Source of the DNA: Astragalus membranaceus
Taxonomy: Eukaryota; Streptophyta; Magnoliopsida; Fabales; Fabaceae
Reading direction: 5' to 3'
Length of the DNA: 64,000 nt
NCBI GenBank assembly: GCA_039519185.1
Contig: CM076849.1
Coordinates: forward strand, 32,359,109-32,423,108
The position numbers were made by a program, and so were the translations under genes. Positions 42,074 to 51,554 of this stretch are shown in pieces. The stretch's first letter is position 1. Every line of letters starts with the position of its first letter. The notes beneath the pieces are model-generated. The model saw only the letters and a list, made by a program, of their open reading frames with translations, did no database searches and was not told the origin of the DNA.

Positions 42074-43885
42074 TCATTCTTCAGCTCGCGGGCTGAACTC
42101 ATCATCTTCCTCTAGAACATACTCCCTCAGCTCTCCCCTTTGAATCAGGTCCTCGATATCATCTTTGAGGGCCATACAATCGTTCGTATCGTGCCCCTTA
42201 CTACAATGGTACTGGCAGTACTTCTTGGTCGGTCGATGCCTTTCTTTGAGCACGAGGGGGTCGGGTCGCTTCATGTTCAGGAATTCTCTGTTCTGTCGCT
42301 CAGAATAGATTTGCGCAATGGGAGTATTCAACTTCGTGCGCTGTTCATATTTCTTAGGTCGGTATTCTCGGTGGCTTTCTTGCTCGCTACCTGGCCTGTT
42401 GTGCTCCTCTTTGGGTCGCGCTCGGGCGCCCTTCCTAGCGGCCAATTTTTCTTCGTAAGCCATATGATCGTTGGCCCTTCGAAGAAACATTCCGAGGTCG
42501 CTATAGTGGTTCAACGTGAACTCTACTGCAAACCTGTGGTCCTCTCTTATACCACGTTTTAGATATTTCAACTTGTCTCTATCTGACAGGTCGCGGACCG
42601 CGTCGGCTTCAGTGTTGAATCGGTCGATGTACTCCCTCAGGGATTCATTCTCTCCTTGGACGATCGTGTCCAAGTGCTCTTCATATCTGTACTGGCAGCG
42701 GTTGGCTGTATAATTGGCTAGGAACATTGTCACGAGACCTTCCCAAGAAGAGATGGTGTTGGGACGTAGGGTTTCCCACCATTCTAACGCCCGACCTTCG
42801 AGCGACTGAGGAAAAAGTCTGCACTTCATTGTCCGACCTAGCTCTCTATAGCTGCAGTAGTTGTTGAAGTACATGAGATGTTTATCGGGATCCCCGCGGC
42901 CGTTAAACTTGTTCATGTTCGGGGGCTTCCTGAGATCCCTTGGAATGCGATAGCGTCTGATTTCTCTGGTGAAGGGCCCTTGTCCGGTCGGAATGTAATT
43001 CTGCCCGCAGGGCTGCATGGCGGCAGTTTGGTCGATGGGCAAACCGTAAAGGCCGACCGGTTGGCCAAGGAATCCGTCGGCAATTGGAGGGGGTCCATGG
43101 GGGCCATGGTATTGTGGAGCATGCGACGACGATCGTCCTCTAGGCCGCTCTGAACAGTTTCTTCTTGATTGGCTGATGGCACGGGAGACATCTCTTATCT
43201 CCCCGTTGCGGTAGTCATTAAATTCCTCATACGAGTCCCACGACCTGCTTCTTGATCGGCGGGATCCTGAGGACTCGTCGGACGAGTATCTTGTTGGCGA
43301 CCTGCTAGACTCTAGTCGGTAGCTCGAGTCAGCATAGTCGTAATCATAATCATAGTCGTTGGAAGGGGACCGACGACGTCGTCCGCCCCTATCTGGGGGC
43401 GACCTGTGCACCCTGCTCCTACGCGGAGGAGTTCGGCGTGACACACTTCTTCTACGTGAAATGCCTCCTCTAGGCATCGTCCTGTATCTAGGAGGCGGCC
43501 TAGGCTCTTGTATTTGATCGTTCCTGCGAGCCGCACGCGGGCGGGTCGAGGCTTCAGCTCGCTCATACTGGGAGATGAGCGCTTCTCGGTCGGCTATGAG
43601 CTGGTTCTTGTTCTGCAGTATTTGGAGGAATGCCTGGGTCACATGCTCTGGGAGAGGCTCTGTGACTCCGGCATCGGCCAGCTCGGCCGGGATTTCTTGT
43701 TGCTGGACCGGCCGTTGAATTCGTCCCAACACCGGTCCTCGACCGTCCTGCACCGTAGGAGATTGGTGAGGGTCGCCTTGTGATTCGTGAATGGTCACGG
43801 GCACGCCCTCTGGGGTATGCTCGGGTTGGGCGTTCGACCCAGGTTGATTGAGCCTGGATGAAGTACGTTTCTGACGCGGCGGCAT
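42074..43885 (-). CDS. Gag protein with an SR-rich domain (603 aa), gag-only element 1
   Basis: The frame opens further upstream inside the LTR and PBS, so the start is placed at MPPRQKRTSSRL (43885), 46 bases inside the LTR. A basic Ser/Arg domain (about residues 140-230) contains RRRSVSRRTPPRRSRVHRSP, a DYDYDYDY stretch and SRRSRSRSW. It is followed by the Gag core (RALEWWETLRPNTISSWEGL, GENESLREYIDRF) and the knuckle YCQYHCSKGHDTNDC near the C-terminus. The frame is fully intact. Gag should form the virus-like particle and bind RNA; protease and RT must come from another element. The SR domain is unusual. Confidence 0.9.
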   Translation of the reverse strand: MPPRQKRTSSRLNQPGSNAQPEHTPEGVPVTIHESQGDPHQSPTVQDGRGPVLGRIQRPVQQQEIPAELADAGVTEPLPEHVTQAFLQILQNKNQLIADREALISQYERAEASTRPRAARRNDQIQEPRPPPRYRTMPRGGISRRRSVSRRTPPRRSRVHRSPPDRGGRRRRSPSNDYDYDYDYADSSYRLESSRSPTRYSSDESSGSRRSRSRSWDSYEEFNDYRNGEIRDVSRAISQSRRNCSERPRGRSSSHAPQYHGPHGPPPIADGFLGQPVGLYGLPIDQTAAMQPCGQNYIPTGQGPFTREIRRYRIPRDLRKPPNMNKFNGRGDPDKHLMYFNNYCSYRELGRTMKCRLFPQSLEGRALEWWETLRPNTISSWEGLVTMFLANYTANRCQYRYEEHLDTIVQGENESLREYIDRFNTEADAVRDLSDRDKLKYLKRGIREDHRFAVEFTLNHYSDLGMFLRRANDHMAYEEKLAARKGARARPKEEHNRPGSEQESHREYRPKKYEQRTKLNTPIAQIYSERQNREFLNMKRPDPLVLKERHRPTKKYCQYHCSKGHDTNDCMALKDDIEDLIQRGELREYVLEEDDEFSPRAEE

Positions 43886-43911
43886 GGTTTGATGTGGAAT
43901 AGCGCTCGGGC

Positions 43912-43931
43912 CTCCCACTGTGGTCGCCAAT
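43912..43931 (-). promoter_or_regulatory. Primer binding site of gag-only element 1
   Basis: On the minus strand TTGGCGACCACAGTGGGAGG follows the 5' LTR after at most one base. The same 20 bases serve gag-only element 2 (51535-51554). Confidence 0.85.
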
Positions 43932-44307
43932 TGATCGTACCTGATCAATACGATGGGTTGTTGTTGATGATGTTGCTCGGTCGCTGGGATGAGGGACCGA
44001 GTTCTGAGCCGCACGCGGGTGGTACCTGCAAAGGCACTCCAACGCTCAAGTCAGAGGTGCTTCAACGGGCAGGGTCACAAGGTGAGTAAAAAGTACCTGA
44101 TTATGGAGCTCTGCCATGTATTTATCGTGATAGGGGCGCCCTGGCCGTTGGCGCGTCTTGCGGAGCACGCCTTGCGTGGGCCGAGTTGGGCCGGCCTTGG
44201 TCGAATGGGCCGCTGGCCCATGTTGCACCTGGTTGCTGTGCGCAGCACCCCCTTGCTGTAGGTTGCGCTGGACTGTCTCGTTGGGCCTATTGGGCCACTC
44301 CAGAACA
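43932..44307 (-). repeat. 5' LTR of gag-only element 1
   Basis: 376 bp, appears identical to the 3' LTR. A TATA-like ATAAATA on the minus strand at about 44119-44126 would drive gag. Confidence 0.95.
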
Positions 44308-44499
44308 GGAACTAATTTTGTTATACAGCTGTAACTAATTTAACTAAACAGGGACTGTTTGGTCACATTATTATAACAGCTATATTTCAGTTTTGAAAAA
44401 TATAGCCGTTGGGTATTTTTTAGGGTTTTTGCTTAAAAACCCAATACCCTTCCTTAAGCAAAGCCCTAAAAAAAACTAGGACCCTTCCTTAACCTAGAG

Positions 44500-44831
44500 G
44501 GATTTAAGCTTAGAGAGTCTAAAACATCAGGACATGCCCCTGGACTAGCAGTAGAACAATGACAACCTGGGACAAGCCCCCAAGCAGTAGCTTTAGAGGT
44601 TGCTTTCTTAGTTAGAAGGCAACCAATCCTATCTCTCCTTTTAAGCTTAGCTAATGCCTTCCCCTTTAGAGCCTTCTGTAGAAAATCAGCAGTCTGCTCC
44701 TTAGTTGAGCAGTGATCCAGCCAAGCTACTTGGGTAATAGCTTTGTCAATTGTGACAAGTTCACAACCTGTCAGTTTTTGTCCCTTAGTCAGAATTTGAC
44801 CAATAGGGTCAGAAAGTAGTGTGGCAGATTC
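44500..44831 (-). pseudogene. C-terminal remnant of copia RNase H
   Basis: Minus-strand reading near 44640-44760 gives DHCSTKEQTADFLQKALKGK, the standard end of copia RNase H (the H-(C/S)-ST-x-EQ-xAD motif). Everything between integrase and this point is missing, so the junction near 44830 marks an internal deletion of roughly 2-3 kb compared with full copia elements. Confidence 0.75.
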
Positions 44832-46709
44832 CTAATAATGAGAAATTCCATCTGCTTGCTGTTGTACAGATTCCTCAGTGTTATGTTTCATCATAGGGTC
44901 TTTAGTGCTGCTTTCCTCCTTAGGACAGCCTCCAAGTAATCCAGTTTCAACCTGAAACAGTTTAAAGCATACCAAAGCTCTTTCTTTGGTTTTTATCAAA
45001 TAAATCCAAGGCTTTGAGTATTCATCTACATATGTTAAAACCATTTTGTTGGCACTTAATGAAAACATATTAAGTGTCCCATATGTAGATGAACATTCAA
45101 TCTGGATTACTTCCTTAAATTCAGATTTCAGCCTTCCAAATAACAATTTGCCTATTAAACAAGTAGTGTTTGGAATATAGGAAATATTTCTAGTGAATAT
45201 AACATTTTCAACTTCCCTTTTTAACCTTAGGTTCCTTGCACCAGCTGCATTAATAGGTTCAGCCCCTTTAATACCAATTTCCTTTCTAGAATAGGAGTCA
45301 ATCAGCCATTCATAAGTCATGTGGCTTGGACAGCCATTGTTCAATGACCACATTCCTTCAAAAATCCTGCCAATATTAGTTGACAAAGCACAAACAGTAT
45401 ATTCACAGTAATTCCTTATCCTAGGATCAGTTTTAGGTATCACAGAAATTGCCTTAATTTCTGTTTCTAATTCAGTTTCAGAATCAGTAGGTTCTAAACT
45501 CACAGTTTTAAGATTTACAGATTTTGAATTTATAGAGTCAAAGCTCACAGTTTTGACAATCACATTTCCACAGTTCACTAAATCTAAACTCTCAGAAACC
45601 TCCCTAGATTCTGCTTCCAGTTCAGATTTAGATATCACAGAAGCCTCCTTAGCCTCTGTTTTGGGTTCAGTCACAAAACCCACAGAAACTTCCTTAGTTT
45701 CTGTTTCAGCCTTTGAACACACAGAAACTTCCCTAGTTTCAGGTTCAGCTGTAACTACAGAAACTTCCTCAGTTTCTGTTTCCTCTAGGTCATCTATAAT
45801 CATGCTAAAAACTACATGATCAGATTCTGAATCTGAATCTTCTTTAGCCACATTGGCTTCAGATTCAGGTTCTTTGGGCTTAGAGTCCTTTCTAGTAGGA
45901 CACTCAGTAGCATAGTGCCCATATTCATCACATCTGTAGCATTGCATTTTAGATTTATCTTTCTTAGATGCATTGCTACTTTTCTTAGTGAAATCAGATT
46001 TAGAGTTAGGTTTACCTGACTTACCTTTGCTGCCTTTTGACCACTTCTTGCCATTGGACTTGGTGAGTAGGGCCTGCTCATCTTCTTCTTCACCTTCTAG
46101 TAGTTTGATCCTTAGCTCCTTTGCTTCAAGCTTTGCTTGAAGCTCTTCCACTTTATAGTCATCTGGTAGAGTTGTATCTTCAATACTGTTGACTACCCAG
46201 CCAAACTTTTTAGTTAAGGACCTTAGGACTTTCTTACAGATCACCTTTTCTGTAAGAGTTTCCCCATACATTGCCATAGTATTAGTGATTTTCTTTAACC
46301 TTATAAAGAAATCAGAAATACATTCACCTTCCTTCATCTTTAGTGTTTCATACTGGGCTCTTAGAGCCTGCAACTTTTCTTCTTTGATAGGGGCAGCACC
46401 AGTGTAATACCTCTCTAAGGCATCCCAGGCAGCCTTAGAAGTCTCATAACTTCTAATCCTATCAAAGTTTGCTTCATCACACCCCTGGTGTATGAAATAG
46501 ATTGCCTTGTAGTCCTTTTGTTCGTTTTCATTGAACAAATTAGTTTCAGCAACAGTTGGTTCTTCACCCAATGGTTCAAAACCATTCCTAACAATTCTGA
46601 GAACACCATGGCAGCCAAAAATGGCCTTCATTTGGAGGCTCCATCTATCCCAGTTTTTCCCATCAAGCTTTGGGATTTGTGTGTTTAGACCTGTCCCAGT
46701 ACTAGCCAT
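44832..46709 (-). CDS. Copia Gag with long acidic repeat region and stump of protease/integrase (625 aa)
   Basis: Starts MASTGTGLNTQIPKLDGKNW, about 190 bases inside the 5' LTR. Residues 10-220 are a copia Gag domain of the UBN2 type (NWDRWSLQMKAIFG, YETLKMKEGECISDFFIRLK), followed by a CCHC knuckle CYRCDEYGHYATEC near residue 265. Residues about 300-440 are acidic with repeated E-x-(S/K)EVSV words. Then comes a decayed protease (WSLNNGCPSHMT in place of the normal D-S/T-G active site), and after a jump a piece of integrase (YVDEYSKPWIYLIKTKERAL). The active-site Asp is lost, so only the Gag part could function. Confidence 0.8.
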   Translation of the reverse strand: MASTGTGLNTQIPKLDGKNWDRWSLQMKAIFGCHGVLRIVRNGFEPLGEEPTVAETNLFNENEQKDYKAIYFIHQGCDEANFDRIRSYETSKAAWDALERYYTGAAPIKEEKLQALRAQYETLKMKEGECISDFFIRLKKITNTMAMYGETLTEKVICKKVLRSLTKKFGWVVNSIEDTTLPDDYKVEELQAKLEAKELRIKLLEGEEEDEQALLTKSNGKKWSKGSKGKSGKPNSKSDFTKKSSNASKKDKSKMQCYRCDEYGHYATECPTRKDSKPKEPESEANVAKEDSDSESDHVVFSMIIDDLEETETEEVSVVTAEPETREVSVCSKAETETKEVSVGFVTEPKTEAKEASVISKSELEAESREVSESLDLVNCGNVIVKTVSFDSINSKSVNLKTVSLEPTDSETELETEIKAISVIPKTDPRIRNYCEYTVCALSTNIGRIFEGMWSLNNGCPSHMTYEWLIDSYSRKEIGIKGAEPINAAGARNLRLKREVENVIFTRNISYIPNTTCLIGKLLFGRLKSEFKEVIQIECSSTYGTLNMFSLSANKMVLTYVDEYSKPWIYLIKTKERALVCFKLFQVETGLLGGCPKEESSTKDPMMKHNTEESVQQQADGISHY

Positions 46710-46887
46710 CTTTTAGAACTGAAAACACTTTAAACACAAAAATTATTAGAACACAAAAAAGACTGCACAATCAGATTGTGCAGGTAAAACTGAGAAAAGC
46801 CTTAAAGAACTTTAAAGAACCTTAAAAGAAAACTTAAAGAAGATATAGAGATAGAAAATTTTCTTGTTTTTCCCTGGATTGTTACCA

Positions 46888-46901
46888 GCTCATTGATACC
46901 A
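46888..46901 (-). promoter_or_regulatory. Primer binding site of the copia element
   Basis: TGGTATCAATGAGC on the minus strand directly follows the 5' LTR. It matches the copia tRNA-iMet site TGGTATCAGAGC except for a small change. Confidence 0.85.
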
Positions 46902-48179
46902 TGTTGATTTTTCTAACCATTTATTTGATTTTATCTCTGCAGGTGCTGTATGAAAGACAATCAGGGGTGTAGGCAACAATTTACCCAGTTTCCAGGCCCA
47001 GCCCACTTTATCCTCACAGGTGCTTCAAACAAAAACTGAGATGGGTTTTGCGCGCCCGGACCCGGTGGAAACGGGTCAGCACGCGGATCCTCTTTGACCC
47101 GGCGTATAAAAAGGCTAACCCTAGCCAATCTTCTCAGAATTTCAAGAACTGTTCCTCTTTCTTCTTGCTCTGATTCTGATCTCCTTCTCTGCAAAGCCGT
47201 GCCTGGTTCCCTTCTTCTGATCTCCACCAACTGAAGCTCTGCTGGCTTCAGTTCTTCACAAAAGAATGATGGTGTGATGCTGTTTAATAGAACCTTGCTG
47301 CTGGTTGTGCGATTTAGAGGTTTTTCCAGAAAACCTAAATCGCATAAGAGGTTCGTTTGGTGATCTCTTCACTGGGTTATGGACCGGACCTGCTCCTTAC
47401 GGTAAATCTCTTATTTGATCTCTGAATCTTTGCTTTCTTGGTTGATACAACGAAACCCTAGTTTTGATTCTCACTGTTTTCCTTCTTTATGATCTTGAAG
47501 ACAGATCAACAACAGTAATAACACAGCTTCATACACACAATGAACTGCGAAGGTATACTGATTCTCTTTACCTTCTCCTTTCTGTGTTTGTTTGATTTCC
47601 TTTCTTGAAACCCTAGCTTGTGTTCTGACTGATTATTCACTCCTTACAAACAAGATGATGAAATACTGAACAAAGAGCGCTAAGTAAAGAGTTCAGATCT
47701 GTGAAACACTTCACAGAGGTATAAAATCCTTCCTCTCTCTCTGTTTGTTGTATTTTTCTTTCTTATCTTTACCGTACAAACCCTTACTCAGTTTGTTTGT
47801 TCCCTGTGAGGTACCCTTACCAACACTCATGAACAAGGATGGAGACTCAAGAAAGAAGACACTACTAGACAGACTAGAAGAGAAATGAATATAAAATGTA
47901 AACTCAAATTTTTATTCACTCTATTAGAATCTGTACATTTCTGCTGCTATTACAAATGTATTTATAGGTGATAGTTTAGAGTTTGTTGTAGATAACAAAC
48001 TCAGTTTGTTAAACTGTTAACAACCTGAACAATTAGTTAGGAACTAATTTTGTTATACAGCTGTAACTAATTTAACTAAACAGGGACTGTTTGGTCACAT
48101 TATTATAACAGCTATATTTCAGTTTTGAAAAATATAGCCGTTGGGTATTTTTTTAGGGCTTTTGCTTAAAAACCCAATA
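46902..48179 (-). repeat. 5' LTR of the copia element
   Basis: 1,278 bp, from TGTTGATTTTTC to AAAACCCAATA on the plus strand. A minus-strand TATA box (TATTTATA at 47959-47966 on the plus strand) lies in it. Confidence 0.93.
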
Positions 48180-48184
48180 GTATT

Positions 48185-48719
48185 GCAGTAGTATTTGGGC
48201 TAGTCTTATATTCTTATGTAAATCTTGTTGAGTCTCCATCCATTCTCCCGCCAAACTTCCAACCAATGGGAGACCACCTCCTTTTTTGTTTCTCTTTTGG
48301 TGTTACCTTTCATGGTTTTGCATTGCAAATGGTTGTTTGGGTTCCTTCTCATCAAAGCGCTTCTGCCATAGAAAATCGATTCTTTCAGAAGCTAGCTTCC
48401 AAAGCTTTCACGGTGAAAGCAAATCAATTCTAGGAGGTATATTTCTCTCGCCTTCCTTTACTATCCTTCCTTTCTTTCACCTTCCGTTCCGGCACTAACT
48501 TCTCTCATAAAACAACAATTTTCCGACTCTGCAATTTGGCTTTCTAGCAATAATTTCCTTTCACCTTCATTTCTATCTTTACATATAGTATTTATGACTA
48601 CTTTTATTCCCCTAAACTCAGCGCATACTTCTTGCAATGTAGATGCCATTAATATATTTTTACCTAATTGTTTGCTTGGTGGACAATTTCAGCACTCTTT
48701 AATTCTACCTATGCGTGTT
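48185..48719. other. Intergenic DNA; left edge of the duplicated MYB-like locus begins near 48597
   Basis: No gene recognised in 48185-48590. From about 48597 the sequence (CTACTTTTATTCCCCTAAA) is the start of the duplication whose second copy begins near 59805. Confidence 0.6.
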
Positions 48720-48734
48720 AAATTGTTAATAATC

Positions 48735-48882
48735 AGCTTAACCAATGTCCTGGGTTCGAATCCAGACTTGGAAATGCAGCAGTGTTAAATTCATTGAAGG
48801 ATAGCGTTGCCACCCATTGTGATCCTAACCGGCTCAAGTCTTTGTAGTTGCGCACAGGATACCCGCCCGGTTCACACCAAAA
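48735..48882 (+). mobile_element. tRNA-derived SINE, 5'-truncated
   Basis: A B box (GGGTTCGAATCC, 48752-48763) is present but no A box, so the copy is truncated at the 5' end. A 15-bp duplication AAATTGTTAATAATC flanks it (48720-48734, 48883-48897) and an A run precedes the second copy. The duplicate locus at about 59928-59945 lacks the insertion. Its 3' part differs from the SINE at 17877. Confidence 0.9.
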
Positions 48883-49177
48883 AAATTGTTAATAATCTAT
48901 CTCCTCTCTCATGTTTATTCATTTTTTCAACCCATCATTTGGAAGGAATACAGTCCCAACAACTTGTTCTGTGAAGTTACAAGGTAAGCCCTTAAAAAGT
49001 TTGTAAGAGAAAAATCTGTGTTTTTGTTATTGCTCTTACGACATATTTTTCCATTTTAGAAATTTAAGATACTTGTGTGGTCTATGTGTTACTGCATATT
49101 TTTTTAATGATACTGGATGGTTCCTCATCATGTTACTACATTTTTTTGTTATTGAATATTTTTTATGTGTTAAAAAC

Positions 49178-49516
49178 TGTTCTGTACTGTATCTCTGGAC
49201 TTGTATTCGATCTTAGACACAAGGTCCGATCTGAGATAGTTGGTAGTAAATGGTCTTGATCAACCGAGCTTCGTATCCAATCTGGGGCAGGTGGTACCTG
49301 CGGGGACACTCCGACGCTCAAGTCAGCTAGAGAATTGATTAGAGGTAAGATTGTAGGAAAGAGTGTGTATCTTAAGCATTGCATTGAATGCTTATTTATA
49401 GGTTTTGGGAATCAAGGTGAACCATTGGATCTAGGTCTTTGATCTCCACCATTGGTTAATGGATCTGCCTTTTGGCATTGGGCCTTAGTATTGAGGATTG
49501 AGCCCAATCCGTAATA
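49178..49516 (-). repeat. 3' LTR of gag-only element 2
   Basis: TGTTCTGTACTG to AATCCGTAATA; the terminal CA has mutated to TA, whereas the right LTR keeps GTAACA. Confidence 0.9.
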
Positions 49517-49758
49517 GTTGCCCCCAAGTCGGGTCGCCAGTGAGGCGTTCTAGACTTGTAAGCTTGTCCGGGCTTCGTGAGAGTTTTGAATTTGAGGTCG
49601 GACCTTCGTGGCGACCTTCTTCGAGGCCGGGCTTATACCTTTGAGGGTGTTTGCCCCCAGTCCCAGAGTGCCCGAGATTTGTGTTTTGAAATTGCGATCT
49701 TTTTCGAGGCCGGGCTTGTGCCTACGAAGGTTTATGCCCCCAGCCTCAGAGTGTCCGG

Positions 49759-49993
49759 GAATGACGTGACCACCTGAGGGACTCGAGGTGTCAGCTTAAT
49801 GTCGCCCTCAGGGCAGTTCACCAGGACTCGGCCCGGATCGAACTCGCCCTTCAGGGTAGTGGAAGCCTCGACCATGTTAAAACGTGACCACTTGAGGGAC
49901 TCGAGGTGTCAGTTTAATGTCGCCTTCAGGGCAGTTTACCAAGACTCGGCCCGGATCGAACTCGCCCTTCAAGGTAATGGCAGCCTCGACCAG
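49759..49993. repeat. Tandem repeat (2 units of about 118 bp) in the 3' region of gag-only element 2
   Basis: Each unit starts ACGTGACCAC-TGAGGGACTC and contains GGGCAGTT-ACCA-GACTCGGC followed by GGATCGAACTCGCCCTTCA. The second block is also present once in gag-only element 1 (about 40857-40897), pointing to a conserved 3' non-coding signal. Confidence 0.88.
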
Positions 49994-50270
49994 TAATCTT
50001 TGCGACTACCAGGGCTCGAACCGGATTGAACTCGTCCCAACGGGTCGCCACTACCTCGGACACTAACGATGTCGAGCTCGGTGTCTTGGGTTCCGGTTTA
50101 GCGTGGAACTTTAAGGCGATTGTTCGACCGATCCCAAATCCTTCCCTTCAACCTCGGAACTCACTTTTACTAAGCACTCAGTGTGAGGAAAATCGTAGCC
50201 GGGATATATATTAGATGGTTGAATATTTACAAAGTCGGATTACATTACGTCTGTAGGCTCATTTCGGGGC

Positions 50271-51494
50271 CTAGGTGACATGTGACCTTTCTGCGTTGAC
50301 CCCTTCTTCATGATCAATGTACTTCTGAGACCTCCGGAGGAACTCCGCGAGAGTCTTAGGTTCATCCACTCTGATGCTGGTTTGGAATAAGCTTCCTTCA
50401 CGAAGTCCGATCTCCATAAAATAGAGTTGGAAAGAGTTGTCCAGGTGTCGGACTTGAGCAGCTTCTCGATTGAATCTTTCAATGTAGTCTCGAAGAGACT
50501 CGTTTTCGCCTTGCCGAATGGCCGCTAAGACTTTCCGGTGCTTGGGCTTGCTTTTGGAGTGAGCAAATCGAGCAGAGAAGAGCTTAGACAGCTGATCCCA
50601 GGAAGAGATAGTGTTTGGTTTAAGAGATCTAAACCAGTCCGATGCTACCTTCTCAAGCGTGAGGCGGAAGATTCTGCACTTCATTTCCTCCGGGGCGTTC
50701 CGATATTGCATCATCATGTCAAAATAGTCGAGGTGGCGGTCCAGATCGCCAGTCCCGTCATGCATTTTCAGACCTTCAGGGGGTTTCTCGAGGTGCTTCG
50801 ACACCAGAAAGTAGTCGATCTTACTTGTGAATGGTCCTTTGCGCTTTGTCGACCTCTTCAGGGGTGGAGACCGTCGGTAGCCATATTTGTCGGGGGATCC
50901 CCGCGAGTGAGGGCATCGACGTTCTTGCCTCGAGGATCTTTCCCGACTTCTGGAACGTGGCCTCGGAGAAGAGGAAAACAGAGACGAGCTGGGCCGAGGG
51001 GAACCCTTGGGAAAGTAAGAATCATCAGGGGTTCGACTTGGGAGAGTCTATGATCCTCGCCCTCCTCTACGACGAAGTTGTGAGTGATGACCGTCTCTCC
51101 TCTAAGCCGGAGATCGGTGGCGCCTGTTGCCATGAGTCTTTCCGCTTGAAGAGTTGCGCTGAAAGGAAATCCGATCCGGGATGTTACGAGCCCGAATCTC
51201 AGCAATCTCAGCTTCTAACTGGGTGTAGCATTGGCTTTCCTACTGGTCGGCCTCGGCTTGCCGATGTAGAAACTGGACGAGTTGTTGAACAACATCGATC
51301 TGCACCTGGACCGTCTGAGGGGGAGGTGGAAGTCGGTTCCGGGCTGAACTCCCAGGAACCATTGTCGTAGCTGAGCTTCGAGCATGCGTCGAGCTAAGGG
51401 GTAAGGTGACTGCCACTCCTTCCGGAGTCACCCGCTGCAAAACCGATCCTTCAACGACATTCGGGATAGTCCTATGACGTAAGGTCGAAGCCAT
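50271..51494 (-). pseudogene. gag of gag-only element 2
   Basis: Starts MASTLRHRTIPNVVEG at 51494. Stops interrupt it near 51239 and within 51050-51120. The longest clean piece (50271-50804) holds the Gag core: ASDWFRSLKPNTISSWDQL, GENESLRDYIERFNREAAQV and ADEPKTLAEFLRR-like blocks, closely similar to element 1. A short Ser/Arg-rich stretch (PRPRSRSRERSSR) precedes it, as in element 1 but much shorter. The C-terminal knuckle is missing. Confidence 0.82.
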
Positions 51495-51534
51495 TGTCAA
51501 TCAAGGAGATGGGAGAGGAACTAGAGTACAAGAT

Positions 51535-51554
51535 CCTCCCACTGTGGTCGCCAA
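51535..51554 (-). promoter_or_regulatory. Primer binding site of gag-only element 2
   Basis: TTGGCGACCACAGTGGGAGG on the minus strand, abutting the 5' LTR; identical to element 1. Confidence 0.85.

Larger units (their letters stand above)
40056..44307 (-). mobile_element. Gag-only LTR retrotransposon (TR-GAG type) 1, very young
   Basis: Two 376-bp LTRs (40056-40431, 43932-44307) look identical base for base when read side by side. GGAAC duplications flank the element (40051-40055, 44308-44312), and the uninterrupted site is visible in the partner copia LTR near 48040. PBS, a complete gag and a PPT are present; there is no protease, RT or integrase. It fits the class of non-autonomous elements named TR-GAG, with Gag of Tat type. 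The lack of LTR divergence implies very recent transposition, so an active partner should exist or have existed lately. Confidence 0.95.
38911..44446 (-). repeat. 3' LTR of the copia element, split by the gag-only element
   Basis: LTR sequence covers 38911-40055 and 44308-44446, interrupted by the element at 40056-44307. Removing the insert and one GGAAC copy gives about 1,279 bp, matching the right LTR. The minus-strand PPT (AAGGAAGGG) follows at 44447-44456. Confidence 0.93.
38911..48179 (-). mobile_element. Copia LTR retrotransposon, pol mostly deleted, with a nested gag-only element
   Basis: LTRs of about 1,278 bp are flanked by GTATT (38906-38910, 48180-48184). The element lies on the minus strand: tRNA-Met-type PBS inside the right LTR, then a large gag. 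After gag come only fragments of protease and integrase, and then the very end of RNase H before the left LTR, so most of pol is gone. The LTRs differ at roughly a dozen sites (about 1%), so the insertion is fairly recent. The element ends in TA rather than TG on the minus strand in both LTRs. Confidence 0.93.

Noticed and set aside
48745..48770. Possible tRNA from the GGTTCGAATCC box
   Set aside because: No A box or cloverleaf upstream; it is a truncated SINE with its own TSD.
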